Positions 26,001 through 34,295 of a stretch of 64,000 nucleotides of DNA are shown piece after piece. Position 1 is the stretch's first letter; each line of letters starts with the position of its first letter. The DNA comes from Acidobacteriota bacterium (GTDB taxonomy: Bacteria; Acidobacteriota; Thermoanaerobaculia; Multivoradales; JBCCEF01): contig JBCCEF010000001.1 in NCBI GenBank assembly GCA_039030395.1, forward strand, positions 242,258 through 306,257, given 5' to 3'. The notes under the pieces were generated by a model. It saw only the letters and a program-made list of their open reading frames with translations. It was not told the origin of the DNA and ran no database searches. Made by a program: the position numbers and the translations under genes.

Positions 26001-26429
26001 ATTGGCGCTCGCGCCCGCCTGGGAGTAGCCATCGATCGTGAGTGCCTCACCGATGGAAGGGAGCAGCGATCCCGGGCTGATGTTGTGGGGTCCTGCTCCT
26101 GGAATCGCGAACAGGATCGTGTCAGCAGCGACGGTCTGATTCGCCTCGCGAATCGCCGCTCGAAGAGTGCACTCTCCGCCCGCGGTGGCGCAGACCCCAT
26201 CGATGACGGCGTCTCCCGCGTCGCCGGTGCTGTCGACGGTGAACACCGCCGCCGACGCGCTCTGGCTGATGCCGAAAAGAAACGCCGCCAACAACAGCAA
26301 CCGAAACCCGGTCCGCCGGCCTCGACCGATTGAGCATGAGCCGGGCCGCCGGGAGCGAAGGCTCTCAAGGAAGAGACGAGCGTGGTGAAACGTGGGGGTG
26401 AATCTAGCCTTCAAGGGTACCTTTTGCAT
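23079..26429 (-). CDS. Large right-handed beta-helix surface protein with DUF11 domain and IPTL-CTERM-like sorting tail
   Basis: The 1116-residue exported protein has a long basic-then-hydrophobic leader (LLLLAAFLFGISQSASA). A motif common in outer-surface polymorphic-type proteins follows (GGECTLRAAIREAN). Then comes a beta-helix made of about 11 units recognisable by IGTD..G...LGN, such as HIGTDAAGASALGN and YIGTDTTGTTAIGN, with NxI/GNxI turns between. Near residue 985 a DUF11-type Ig-like domain begins (ADLSIEKTDGVGVVTAGQDV). The end EIPTVGTLGLIILVLLLGF followed by a short Arg-containing tail matches the IPTL-CTERM class of sorting signal, usually handled by exosortase- or rhombosortase-like systems. 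Function is probably adhesion or surface coating. Start ATG follows GGGAGAG. A strong terminator lies downstream. Confidence 0.85.
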   Translation of the reverse strand: MQKVPLKARFTPTFHHARLFLESLRSRRPGSCSIGRGRRTGFRLLLLAAFLFGISQSASAAVFTVDSTGDAGDAVIDGVCATAGGECTLRAAIREANQTVAADTILFAIPGAGPHNISPGSLLPSIGEALTIDGYSQAGASANTNAPDAGGSNAVIQVVIDGSAVGADGLRVAGPGPALIRGLAIHSFGGIGIRVLSGVTGCVIEGNFIGIDAGGLADLGNGGDGVRFENATGRIGGFFPATRNVVAGNGGNGIRLRGAGTFGVFISGNLIGVNAAGDATLANDANGILIQQGADATLIGGADSDGRNVVSGNIQGGIRLSGVNATAIASNYVGTDVTGSVDLGNGGRGIFISGATTSTAVGRNLVSGNAGTGVEIAGAGTTGTDLEGNHIGTDAAGASALGNDGDGVAILSGATDTTVGGPEPVGTAPDGGNVISGNGGSGVRIAGVGSESNTVLGNHMGVDISGTVPLGNAGSGVLVAAGASDNVIGGVDASDANVISANGANGVNLRDDSTTGNSVWRNLIGTDESGTADLGNAENGVLVEIGASSNVIGGVDLGNVVSGNDTNGIKVINSTTTANVIQGNLVGTDVTGSVDLGNTQHGVFVTGSPGNEIGGIFPGSGNQLAGNDLTGVRIGGAASVGNLVRGNLIGLDAGGTAALPNSVIGVVIANASGSVIGGATSAERNTISGNGRDGILILGNGATGNFVLGNYIGTDTTGTTAIGNTESGIRVDGGVDNMIGDGTTGNLISGNVLNGVHFEGVGTLGNSLLGNLIGTDASGASGLGNGAAGVLVDAAVSTTAIGDSIPGAGNVIAGNSAIGISVNAGTVGTTIQGNRIGSDASGAIELPNGAGGIRLDGASALVESNWILFHPAAGVELDAGATFEVASSSNCVVHNALGVENLGGAGTTFTDNWWGVSDGPSGVGPGNGDSVSADVVFDPFLVAAPAGCPTKSADLSIEKTDGVGVVTAGQDVTYVITVMNLGPNDVVSATVVDPFPAELQNCLWDSTATGGASGNGSGAGDLMETLSLPVGSVVEYVATCMVAADAQGFLSNTASITSGVEDPSDANNSSTDDDTEVVSILEIPTVGTLGLIILVLLLGFAGFLIVGRATRGPMAS

Positions 26430-26504
26430 TCTCAGTTCTCTCCCAATCGATGCATTGGATTTCCGCCTACAGCAGAGCGAAACCTAAGGCCCGGCGCTAA
26501 ACGG

Positions 26505-26594
26505 GTATTGAAAAAAACACAACTCCCGGTCGAGCAGAACGAGCTTCCGTCCCCTATAAAAATGCAGCGGAAAAGTATTGAAAAAAACGCAACT
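26505..26594. repeat. Two direct copies of a 20-bp A-tract motif 70 bp apart
   Basis: GTATTGAAAAAAACACAACT (26505-26524) and the same with one base changed (26575-26594) occur exactly 70 bp apart in the divergent intergenic region. The A7 tract suggests bent DNA. Both copies lie between the starts of the beta-helix gene (minus) and the small membrane protein gene (plus), so they may be paired regulator sites serving both. Confidence 0.6.
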
Positions 26595-26691
26595 GAACCC
26601 TGCCATGACAACGGCTGTTCGCTTGAAATTCGTCGTGGTACGCTGCGGCCGCCGTAGCACTTTGCCAACTCATCCGCGAGGTACAAAAGAC

Positions 26692-27105
26692 GTGAAGACG
26701 TTCATCTTTCGCTTCGGATTCGCAATGTTCATCTGGGCAGTCGGTTTCTTTGCCGGCGCAATCGTCTTCGCAATCCCGGCTCTCAGGAACGTTGGGGAGA
26801 TTCCCTGGGTGTCGGCCAACCCGCTCATCAGCATCCTGGCGATCGGCATCTGGATTCCGCTGATCTGGTGGTACTCACACCGCCAGATCGGGACCTCGCG
26901 ACGCCCCCGGCGCGACGCCCTCCAGATCGGAATCGTGGTGTGTGTCACCAATATCGCTTTGGACTACGCTGTGGTGTCCGTGGCCATGGGTTCCGGCCTG
27001 GGTTTCTATCGGTTTGCAGCGATCTGGCTTGCCTATCTCCTGCTCCTCGTACTTCCGAGCTGGATGGCGCGGCAGCACCTGGTCGACACAGCCGCTGCGG
27101 CGTGA
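26692..27105 (+). CDS. Small four-helix inner-membrane protein of unknown function
   Basis: Not recognised by family. From the GTG at 26692 the product is 137 residues with four clear membrane helices: FGFAMFIWAVGFFAGAIVFA, LISILAIGIWIPLIWW, IGIVVCVTNIALDYAVVSVA and FAAIWLAYLLLLVLPSW. A basic loop (HRQIGTSRRPRRD) in the middle would face the cytoplasm. The start is preceded by GAGG at ten bases. An in-frame TTG at 26578, inside the second A-tract repeat, would add a 38-residue basic stretch that is not membrane-like. It stands alone between two minus-strand surface-protein genes. Confidence 0.65.
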   Translation: MKTFIFRFGFAMFIWAVGFFAGAIVFAIPALRNVGEIPWVSANPLISILAIGIWIPLIWWYSHRQIGTSRRPRRDALQIGIVVCVTNIALDYAVVSVAMGSGLGFYRFAAIWLAYLLLLVLPSWMARQHLVDTAAAA

Positions 27106-27202
27106 AACCGATAGAAACCCAAGGGAGCCAACGGATCGGCATCGCTTCACGCCCAGGAAGACGGATCCCGCACGCGCTGGGATCCTAACCCCTTACAACG
27201 TA

Positions 27203-27221
27203 TTGCCTCCGCCGGAGGCAA
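27203..27221. terminator. Perfect inverted repeat between convergent genes
   Basis: TTGCCTCCG and CGGAGGCAA form a 9-bp perfect stem with a single central base, placed between the membrane protein ending at 27105 and the beta-helix gene ending at 27348. It has no T-run. It is probably a 3'-end hairpin, but a protein-binding palindrome is equally possible. Confidence 0.4.
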
Positions 27222-27347
27222 CCCACCCTTGGCGGGTCGTCGGTCAGTTCTCTGCGAAGTGCGAGCGCGCGCCGAGCGAGGCGCCTTGGTATCCGTTCGA
27301 CGGGCGGGCAGGCGTGACGTAGCTCCCCGGGACTGCGCTTCCGATCG

Positions 27348-29894
27348 TCAGTCCGAGGAGTTGTCCACTTGGGACTTCTCTGTCGTATCGACACCCGGGT
27401 CGCGCAGGATCGTCACGCTGTTGAGCCCATCGACGTCGAGGCCATCGATCAGAAGGTCATTCCAGTAGATCCATGTGGAGGCGTCTGTGGATTCGATCTG
27501 ATTGCCGTCGTAGCGCACGTGGTTGATCGGTCCGTCCGAGTAGTCGCCTTCCGCGATCACTCGGCCAGGACCTCGGATGAGGTTGTCGCGGAACACACCC
27601 TGAGCGTCGGAAAGTCTCAGCGGGGACCGGTCGGGCCGGTGGTAGATCTGGGTGCCACTGCCGTCGGCATCGACCAAGAAGTTGTCCACGATTTCGCTGT
27701 CCTCGAAGACCAGGGTGCTGCCGAAAGAGTACAGGCCGCCGCCGCTCGATATGGCGCTGCACCGCTCGATGACCGAATCTCTGACCGAGACCTCGGACAG
27801 GATCCAGGCCACCATGCCCCCGCCTCTGCCGGCCTGGCCGGTGCCTGATTCCAGCACGTCGCAATCTCGGATCTCTACGCCATCCAGGGTCGCCAAAGCC
27901 AGCGAGAACCGCACTCCCGCTGCCGACGCGGCCTCGGGGTTGAGTTGGCGAACATCCACGTCTTCGATGATCACGTTCTCCAGCACCGCGGTGCCATAGT
28001 TCCAGTACTCCTCGGGGCCGGGATCGACCGGCACGGTATGGCCCAAAAACTCTCTCTGCTTGTCTCCGCTGACATGAATGGCTCCGGCCGAGCCCGACAC
28101 CACGTCAGTGTCGCCATAGCGACCCACGAAATAGGAGTCACGTACCGTCAAATGGGCCGAGGGACGGTTGAACTCGCCAAATCCCGTCGACGCGTTGTTG
28201 GCGTCGTTGCCTCCGAAGTGGATCGTCCCCACCGTATGGCTAAAGCCGGGAAGGTTGCCGTTGCCCAGGAACTCGCTGCGCTGGATCACACCGGTCGAAC
28301 GGTAGCCGCTGACGGCCCCCGTACCCTCGGATCGATTCTCCACGAACAGGGAGTCGTCGATCACCAGCAGCACGTCACCTTCCCCATGGATGGCCGAAGA
28401 CGGCGTACCGGATACCACGCCGTTCGTTGTACAGCCGTTGCCATAGAAGGAGGAATTGGAGACCCTCACAGTGGCGACCGGCTCGGTGTAGTCCTCGTCG
28501 TCATAGATCCCGCGAGCCATGATCGCGCCGCCCACGAACTCGCAGTGATTGTCCTCGAAATAGGAGTCACGTACCACGAGGAGCCCACCTTCCAGGTAGA
28601 TCGCGCCACCGTTCGAACTCTCGCCCGCCCCCGTTGCGCGCAGTGTCGCTCGATTGGCGAAGAACTCGGAGTCGATGACTCTCACTTCGGCTCCGCCTTC
28701 GCCGGTTTGGTTGATCTTGATCGCGCCACCGGGTCCCACGGCCGAATTGTTTTCGAAACGGGATCGAATCACCGACACGCGGGTGCCGCCGCTGAGCTTG
28801 AGCCCGCCGACACGAAAGTTCGCCACCTGAGGGTCGCCGTGATTCTCTCGGAAGAGGCAGTCCTCGAAGATCGCACTGGCATCTCTGACCGTGACGCCCG
28901 TTCCGATGGTGTTTTCCGCTCCGCCGCCATTCTCGAAACTCAGGCCCTGGAATAGGACGCGTCCACGGGTGTCGCCGTCGGTGTTCCGCAGCTTGAAGAT
29001 CGGGGTGTCGCCCCCGCCGTCCAGCCGAACGCTCGCACCCGGTGCGGCGCGAATGGCGAACTCGCGATGCCGGTTCTGGTGTGAGAAGCCACCCGGCGGC
29101 GCCGGATAGATGCCGGCTTCCAGCTCGATCATCTGGCCGTCTTCGACCGATCCCAACGCCGACTGCAACGACCCCGCGTCGGACACCTGGATCAAGTCAT
29201 CCGCCACGAAAAGCGTCAGGTCCTTGGTCACCGAGTTGCCGCCGCCCGAGGCGTCCGTCACCGTCACGGTGAAATCTGAGAACCCGGCCGACACGGGCGT
29301 GCCCCGAATACGCCCCGTATTCGGGTAGAGACGAAGGCCGGCCGGAAGGTCGCCCGTGGCCTGCCAGCGATAGGAACCCTGACCGCCGAGGCCGGTCAGA
29401 TACACACTGTAGAACTGTCCCACCCGTCCGGTCGGCAACATCTCCTCATCGATGCGAAGCCGACCCTCTGCGACGACGAAGTCCAGAAACCGACCCGCCT
29501 GCGCGCCGGCGGCATCGACAACGGAAACGAACAGCCGCCAGGAGCCGGACTGCCTGGGGGTCCCGCGGATACGACCGTAGGTCGGGACGAAGGCCGTCCC
29601 CGGCGGCAGCGCGCCCTGGAGGCTCCACAGATAGGGCGGCGAGCCGCCGACCGCATGGAGTTCCGTCGCATAGTGCTCATAGGCCTGCGCCTCGGGTAGC
29701 GCGAGATTCGCAATCTGGAGGGTTTGAGCGGACGGCCCCTTTTCCTCCGTCGAGGACTCGCCGGATGCACTTTCGGCGAAACGGTCCTGTGACGCCGGCC
29801 GGTTGTCCGCGCTTAGCATGGAGGCCGAAGGGGAGACCCCCAGCGCCAGTAGGAAAAGCGCCAATGCAAACGAAACCAACGACCATCGAGTCAT
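27348..29894 (-). CDS. Exported protein with two Ig-like (He_PIG) domains and a parallel beta-helix
   Basis: The 848-residue product starts at ATG 29894, six bases after GGAG. Residues 1-26 are a signal peptide (SLVSFALALFLLALGVSPSA). Two putative-Ig (He_PIG) repeats follow at about 70-240, each ending in the same pattern (LPPGTAFVPTYGRIRGTP and LPAGLRLYPNTGRIRGTP). From about residue 250 onward a right-handed beta-helix runs to the end, with repeated VRDSYFEDN, VIRSRFENN and VSNSSFYGN turns as in pectate-lyase-fold proteins. No C-terminal sorting motif or lyase active site was recognised. A role in surface adhesion or glycan binding is inferred. A 245-bp gap upstream holds the divergent MerR-type promoter. 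Confidence 0.8.
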   Translation of the reverse strand: MTRWSLVSFALALFLLALGVSPSASMLSADNRPASQDRFAESASGESSTEEKGPSAQTLQIANLALPEAQAYEHYATELHAVGGSPPYLWSLQGALPPGTAFVPTYGRIRGTPRQSGSWRLFVSVVDAAGAQAGRFLDFVVAEGRLRIDEEMLPTGRVGQFYSVYLTGLGGQGSYRWQATGDLPAGLRLYPNTGRIRGTPVSAGFSDFTVTVTDASGGGNSVTKDLTLFVADDLIQVSDAGSLQSALGSVEDGQMIELEAGIYPAPPGGFSHQNRHREFAIRAAPGASVRLDGGGDTPIFKLRNTDGDTRGRVLFQGLSFENGGGAENTIGTGVTVRDASAIFEDCLFRENHGDPQVANFRVGGLKLSGGTRVSVIRSRFENNSAVGPGGAIKINQTGEGGAEVRVIDSEFFANRATLRATGAGESSNGGAIYLEGGLLVVRDSYFEDNHCEFVGGAIMARGIYDDEDYTEPVATVRVSNSSFYGNGCTTNGVVSGTPSSAIHGEGDVLLVIDDSLFVENRSEGTGAVSGYRSTGVIQRSEFLGNGNLPGFSHTVGTIHFGGNDANNASTGFGEFNRPSAHLTVRDSYFVGRYGDTDVVSGSAGAIHVSGDKQREFLGHTVPVDPGPEEYWNYGTAVLENVIIEDVDVRQLNPEAASAAGVRFSLALATLDGVEIRDCDVLESGTGQAGRGGGMVAWILSEVSVRDSVIERCSAISSGGGLYSFGSTLVFEDSEIVDNFLVDADGSGTQIYHRPDRSPLRLSDAQGVFRDNLIRGPGRVIAEGDYSDGPINHVRYDGNQIESTDASTWIYWNDLLIDGLDVDGLNSVTILRDPGVDTTEKSQVDNSSD

Positions 29895-30102
29895 CACGTG
29901 CTCCTCTCCGCAGCCTGACATGTCTGCGCGGTACGACCCTCGCCCGGGCAGCCGCGCGCCTTGGAGGATGCACCAAGGGAGGAGCCTGATCTTGAAGAAA
30001 ACCCAAAATTGGGAGCACGCCCCGGCAGCCTTCGTGCCTTGGTTTCGACGAGTCATGGCAGCCGCAGACCAGCTATTGCGAACGCCTTCGATCCCCCCAG
30101 CC

Positions 30103-30133
30103 TTGACCCTGACGTTACGTAAGGCCCTAGCAT
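30103..30133 (+). promoter_or_regulatory. MerR-type promoter with 19-bp spacer and central dyad operator
   Basis: The -35 TTGACC (30103-30108) and -10 TAGCAT (30128-30133) are separated by 19 bp, the over-long spacing that MerR-family activators correct by twisting DNA. Between them, CCTGACGTTACGTAAGG (30108-30124) is an imperfect dyad of the ACCCTnACGT type bound by TipA/Mta-like regulators. The ATG of the MerR gene follows at 30140, only seven bases later, so the transcript is nearly leaderless and the gene is very probably autoregulated. Confidence 0.85.
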
Positions 30134-30139
30134 GACCCC

Positions 30140-30928
30140 ATGAACAAGAAACTCCACAGAGTCCAAGAGGTCGCCGAAATCGCCGGAGTCTCGGTCCGCA
30201 CCCTGCATCACTACGACTCCATCGGTCTACTGATCCCGGTCACTCGTACCGACGCCGGCTATCGGCAGTACGACGACGACAACTTGCTGCGCCTCCAAGA
30301 GATTCTCATCTGCCGGGAATTCGGCATGTCGCTGGACCAGATCCAGCGGAGCTTGGAGGATCCGAGCTACGAGCGAGCGGTCTCTCTCCAGGCGCACCGA
30401 GAGCAACTCTTCCAGCGTCTCCGGCGTACAGAAGGGATGATCCGGTCCGTCGATCTCGCGCTCGAGGCGCTGAGGACCGAGGCCGCGGTACATGCAGAGG
30501 ATCTGTTTGGGGGGTTCGACCCCTCTCGGTACGCCGAGGAAGTGAAGAAGCGGTGGGGCAACTCCAGCGCCTACCGAGAATCCCAGCGGCGGGTGCGCGG
30601 ATATGACAAACAAGACTGGGCGAAGATCCGTGCCGAGAACGACGACATCCTGGAGCGGATGGTCAAGCTCATGCAGTCCGGAGCGGCACCGGACGATTCA
30701 GCGGCGATGGACCTAGCAGAGAGGCATCGCTACCACATGGATCATTGGTACTACTCGTGTACGCACTCAATCCATTCCGGATTGGCGCATTTGTACGAAA
30801 CTGATTTGCGTTTCGCCGCGAGTTTCGAGGAACATGCAGAGGGTCTGGCGGCCTTCTTGGCCGCGGCGATTCGAGCCAATTCGGCTCGATTTGAGACCTC
30901 GCGGTCGAAAGCCGGCGCTAGTTCTTGA
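30140..30928 (+). CDS. MerR family transcriptional regulator with TipAS-like ligand domain
   Basis: The 262-residue regulator has an N-terminal MerR winged helix (VQEVAEIAGVSVRTLHHYDS, then YRQYDDDNLLRLQEILICRE) at residues 5-75. A dimerisation coiled coil follows to about residue 125, then a TipAS-like antibiotic-binding globin-like domain containing YAEEVKKRWGNSSAYRESQR and HMDHWYYSCTHSIHSGLAHLY. TipAL/Mta/SkgA proteins of this kind sense drugs or stress compounds and activate efflux genes and their own promoter. The ideal MerR-type promoter immediately upstream supports this. The AraC-type gene 31 bp downstream is likely co-transcribed. Confidence 0.92.
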   Translation: MNKKLHRVQEVAEIAGVSVRTLHHYDSIGLLIPVTRTDAGYRQYDDDNLLRLQEILICREFGMSLDQIQRSLEDPSYERAVSLQAHREQLFQRLRRTEGMIRSVDLALEALRTEAAVHAEDLFGGFDPSRYAEEVKKRWGNSSAYRESQRRVRGYDKQDWAKIRAENDDILERMVKLMQSGAAPDDSAAMDLAERHRYHMDHWYYSCTHSIHSGLAHLYETDLRFAASFEEHAEGLAAFLAAAIRANSARFETSRSKAGASS

Positions 30929-30959
30929 GAAGCCTACACCAACGGAATCGGAGACATCC

Positions 30960-31811
30960 ATGTCCAGCGCCCACCGGAATCACCCCCTTGTGCTTCACAC
31001 TCCTTGCCCCGCACTTCGATCCCACGTGGACCACTTCTGGCACTTGCGATGCGGACCGCACCAATCACACAGCCGGGAGAGAATCTTGCCGACAACGGCG
31101 ACCGAGCTCGTCATTGACCTCCGCGACGATTCCGACCTGCCGGACTGGACGATGGTCATCGGACCCCATGCGGGGTTCTTCAGCATCGCCACCGATGTTC
31201 GCGCCGACGCGGTCGGCATTCACTTCCGACCTGGAGGCGCCTACGCCTTGTCGCGAACGCCTGCCCTGCACCTGCGAGACACCTTCGTGGTTCCCGAGGA
31301 CGTGTTTGGTGCGAAGATCATCCGCCTCCTGCGCTCGCGGCTGCTGCCGCTGACGGAGCCGATGGATCGCTTCAATATCCTCGAAGACTTTCTCCTCCAG
31401 TGCCTCGACGCCGGGCCGCCGAAAAGTCACCCAGCGGTCGCGATGGCAACGGCGGCTTTCCGCCAACAACCCGATGGGCCTACCGTGACCGAGGTAGCCC
31501 GCTCCACGGGCTATAGCTCCACTCACCTGGTAACCCTCTTTCGTCGCGAAATCGGAATCGCACCCAAACTATTCTGCCGCATTCAGAGGTTTCGACACGC
31601 TCTTCGACAAATCGAAGAGCAGAATTCAACGCTCAGATGGGCCGATCTCGCGTTCGACTGCGGATACTCCGATCAGGCACACATGGTCCGAGAATTCCGA
31701 GAGTTCTCTGGGTACTCACCCACCTCCTTTGTTGCCCGGCGAACTTCGCTAGTCGGTCATCTTCGCGAGGATTGCGTGAGTCAATCGGCACCAAGCCTTC
31801 TCAGCATCTAG
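30960..31811 (+). CDS. AraC family transcriptional regulator with DUF6597-like sensor domain
   Basis: The 283-residue protein has an N-terminal DUF6597-type domain (RILPTTATELVIDLRDDSDL, then FRPGGAYALSRTPALHLRDT), which is common ahead of AraC helix-turn-helix units. The C-terminal double helix-turn-helix is PTVTEVARSTGYSSTHLVTL and ADLAFDCGYSDQAHMVREFR, ending FSGYSPTSFVARR. ATG at 30960 has GGAG at six bases. It follows the MerR gene by 31 bp on the same strand, so both would answer to the MerR-type promoter. The ligand is unknown; targets might include the hydrolase gene ending at 31856, which is convergent. Confidence 0.88.
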   Translation: MSSAHRNHPLVLHTPCPALRSHVDHFWHLRCGPHQSHSRERILPTTATELVIDLRDDSDLPDWTMVIGPHAGFFSIATDVRADAVGIHFRPGGAYALSRTPALHLRDTFVVPEDVFGAKIIRLLRSRLLPLTEPMDRFNILEDFLLQCLDAGPPKSHPAVAMATAAFRQQPDGPTVTEVARSTGYSSTHLVTLFRREIGIAPKLFCRIQRFRHALRQIEEQNSTLRWADLAFDCGYSDQAHMVREFREFSGYSPTSFVARRTSLVGHLREDCVSQSAPSLLSI

Positions 31812-31855
31812 CAACAAGAGCAGGCTTCCTGCTTCTACAGTCCGGTGCAAAGACA

Positions 31856-32683
31856 TCAAGGGATCTGCCCCTCCTCGGTCTGTTTCAAATGTCCCAGGAA
31901 TGCGCTGAGTCTTCGATTGAAGTCCGACGCCCTCTCGAGCATAAAGAAGTGCGTCACTTCATTCAGGATTTGAAAATCCAGTTCCTCGATCATGCTTTCG
32001 GCAAGGCTGCGATTTTCCTCCTTCCAGTGGGTCTGCATCGGGCCTCGCGACACCAACATCAAGACCGGGACTTGGATCGGGTCTTGCCGCCAGGTACCTG
32101 GATCCGTCAAGGCCTCTAGACCACCCTTCATGACGTGTAGAGGCGTTGCCAACGCCGCCTGGTGAATCAGACCGAGGTCCGTCTCGGTCAACTCGCCCCT
32201 TGGCATTTGCTGCACCATCGTGCTCATCATGTCTTCCTTCCCACTGTCGAGCTGCGCCCTCAGCCACGCCGCCATCTGGTCCGTGAGGGGCTGGCGAATC
32301 GGACCGTCCACTAGCACCAGTGCCGCCGTTTTCTCGGGAAACAGCCGATAGTATTCGCGGACCGTCGGCACTCCATTGCTGTGGCCAACGAGCACCATTC
32401 TCTCAAGTCTCTCTGACTTGACGACGGTCTCAATCCCCAACGCTAGCTCTCGAAATCCAAATCGATACTCTGGCGGCTTGTCGCTTTCGCCATGACCCAA
32501 CAGGTCGATCGCCAGCAGTTGCCCTTGCCATTCGAGCCCTGCCAGCTGGCGATGCCAGATCCTTCGGTCGCTGTTGGCTCCGTGTACGAAGACGATGGGG
32601 ATCTCCTCTGCGCCCGGTCGAGTTTCGTATGCGATTCTCCAGTCGCCAAAGACGGCGATTCGGTTTTCTTTCGAAACGGTCAT
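31856..32683 (-). CDS. Alpha/beta hydrolase
   Basis: The 275-residue alpha/beta-fold hydrolase has an oxyanion-hole segment IVFVHGANSDRRIWHRQL, a nucleophile elbow VLVGHSNGVP (Ser) and a catalytic His in LNEVTHFFMLER; the acid residue is probably in the VLMLVSRG region or just after. The Ala/Gly after Ser is Asn-Gly, as in many lipase/esterase-like members. The substrate is unknown. ATG at 32683 follows GGAG; an upstream ATG at 32734 would overlap the previous gene. It is convergent with the AraC gene and lies 31 bp after the frameshifted gene on the same strand. Confidence 0.88.
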   Translation of the reverse strand: MTVSKENRIAVFGDWRIAYETRPGAEEIPIVFVHGANSDRRIWHRQLAGLEWQGQLLAIDLLGHGESDKPPEYRFGFRELALGIETVVKSERLERMVLVGHSNGVPTVREYYRLFPEKTAALVLVDGPIRQPLTDQMAAWLRAQLDSGKEDMMSTMVQQMPRGELTETDLGLIHQAALATPLHVMKGGLEALTDPGTWRQDPIQVPVLMLVSRGPMQTHWKEENRSLAESMIEELDFQILNEVTHFFMLERASDFNRRLSAFLGHLKQTEEGQIP

Positions 32684-32714
32684 TTCGACTCCATCCAACG
32701 GATGCCCCCTTCTC

Positions 32715-34245
32715 TCAATTCTGTTGCCAAACATAAAGACTGCGATGGTCGAAGTCGCATTGGCCGATCACGCGGTCTTTGACCGCCGCACCACCGAGGC
32801 TCAGGCTACGCTTCCCTTCGCCGTCGCGAACGATCAGTCCTCGTCGGTCCTTGACGAAAGTCGCGGAGTTGATATCCAGGCCAAGGCGGCCGTCCTGCCG
32901 CTCGTCCACCGGCAGCGCCGGAACACATCCGGCGGTCTCATCTTCCTCCGCGTAGCCCACTGCACTCCCTAGATCCAGCAGCAGTTCCCAGGCAACCCTT
33001 GAATATGTGGTGTCGCCGTTGAACGATCCGAAGGGCATCCGATAGACCTGAATGCGGTTCGGGCTCTGGGATGGCCCGGAAGGACAGCCCAGGTTCTGGC
33101 AAGGTATTGCGCCGCCTAGATCGAAAGGAAACGGGTAGCTTCGGGTCCAGTACACCATCTGGTCGGCGGCATCGAAGGTCAAGTCCAGGTTGATGCCGAA
33201 GTCGTAGTTCCAGCGCCCCCCCGGTATTCGGCGACACGACTCCGAGCGGCGAAAACTCGCTCCGGAGTACCCACAACCAGGGGCGATTCGGAGTCGCTAG
33301 GTAATGGTAGGTATGAGTCCGGCCGGTGCCCAGAAGTGCATCCTCGAACAGCTCCGTGTTGTCGCCGTTCATCACACCAAAGTGGAGACCTCCGTCGCCC
33401 AGAAGCGACGTCTGCGAGGGTCTGAAGAAGCCAGAGACCAGTTCGGCCAAGATCTCCGGCGGGTCGACGGCCGGATCCCCAGGTGGATCACAGGTCCTGG
33501 GCGTGGCGAACGGATCGGTCGTTGCGAAGATGGGATCGGTCCACTCGAGACCTCCATTGGAGTAGCTCAGGCAAACTCGTCCCGCAACATTCTCCGGCGA
33601 ATCGAAGAGCCCTATCTGATCCAGCCCATCGCCGTTCCAATCGCCAGCCACTGGCAGCCAATCGTCGCCGACGATCGCATACTTGGTCGCAGAAACGACG
33701 GGGGCTGCCGCGGTGTTTCGATTCTTCAGGAAAATCGTGTTCCTCTCTTGCCAGAAAACACCCGCCGTATCCACTCCGTCTCCATCCCAATCGCCCATGA
33801 CCGGCAGCAACGTTCCGGCCGGAGGACCATCCACGAAGAAGTCGAAGTCCCGCGTGGCGGCACCGCTGGTCTGCGCGGCTCGTAGTAGAAACCTGGCTTC
33901 TTGGGCCGAGAAGATTCCGACACTCTCCGTCGAGCCGGCATCCCAGCGGCCGGAGACCGCCATCAGCTCAGAGACTTTGGGGGCTATGGAGAAGCTGAGA
34001 TCGGGAGGCCCATGCGAGAGAGTGTGCCAGAGGCGCACCGTCCCCTGTGGGTCGACGAGCCCTACCAGGTCGCGGTGAAGAATCGCACTAACGGTCGGTA
34101 GTGGTTCGCCAGCTCGTGAGATCGGGCTGTGCGCCAGGATGCCCAAGATCAGCCAACCGCTGAGGGCAGCCGTCGATCCGAGAGGACGCTGCCAACCGAG
34201 CTCACAGCGGCGGCGTGCCTTCTCCTTGACCAGGCGGTCGCTCAC
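32715..34245 (-). pseudogene. Exported beta-propeller-type repeat protein, broken by a frameshift in a C7 tract
   Basis: From GTG at 34245 the frame encodes a basic N-terminus, a hydrophobic export segment (TAALSGWLILGILAHSPIS) and FG-GAP-like repeats (VMGDWDGDGVDTAGVFWQER and VAGDWNGDGLDQIGLF). The reading frame is lost at the run of seven C residues at 33216-33222 (G7 on the coding strand). Dropping one base joins VVSPNTGGRWNYDFGINLDL to the downstream frame, which continues with good protein character (FDAADQMVYWTRSYPFPFDL) to a stop at 32715. The intact product would be about 509 residues. The break could be a real mutation, phase variation by slippage, or a sequencing error. Function unknown. 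Confidence 0.7.
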
Positions 34246-34295
34246 CGGGTTCTCTCTTGAACCTCCGGCACGATCGATCGCAGGCTCGGCGAGCC

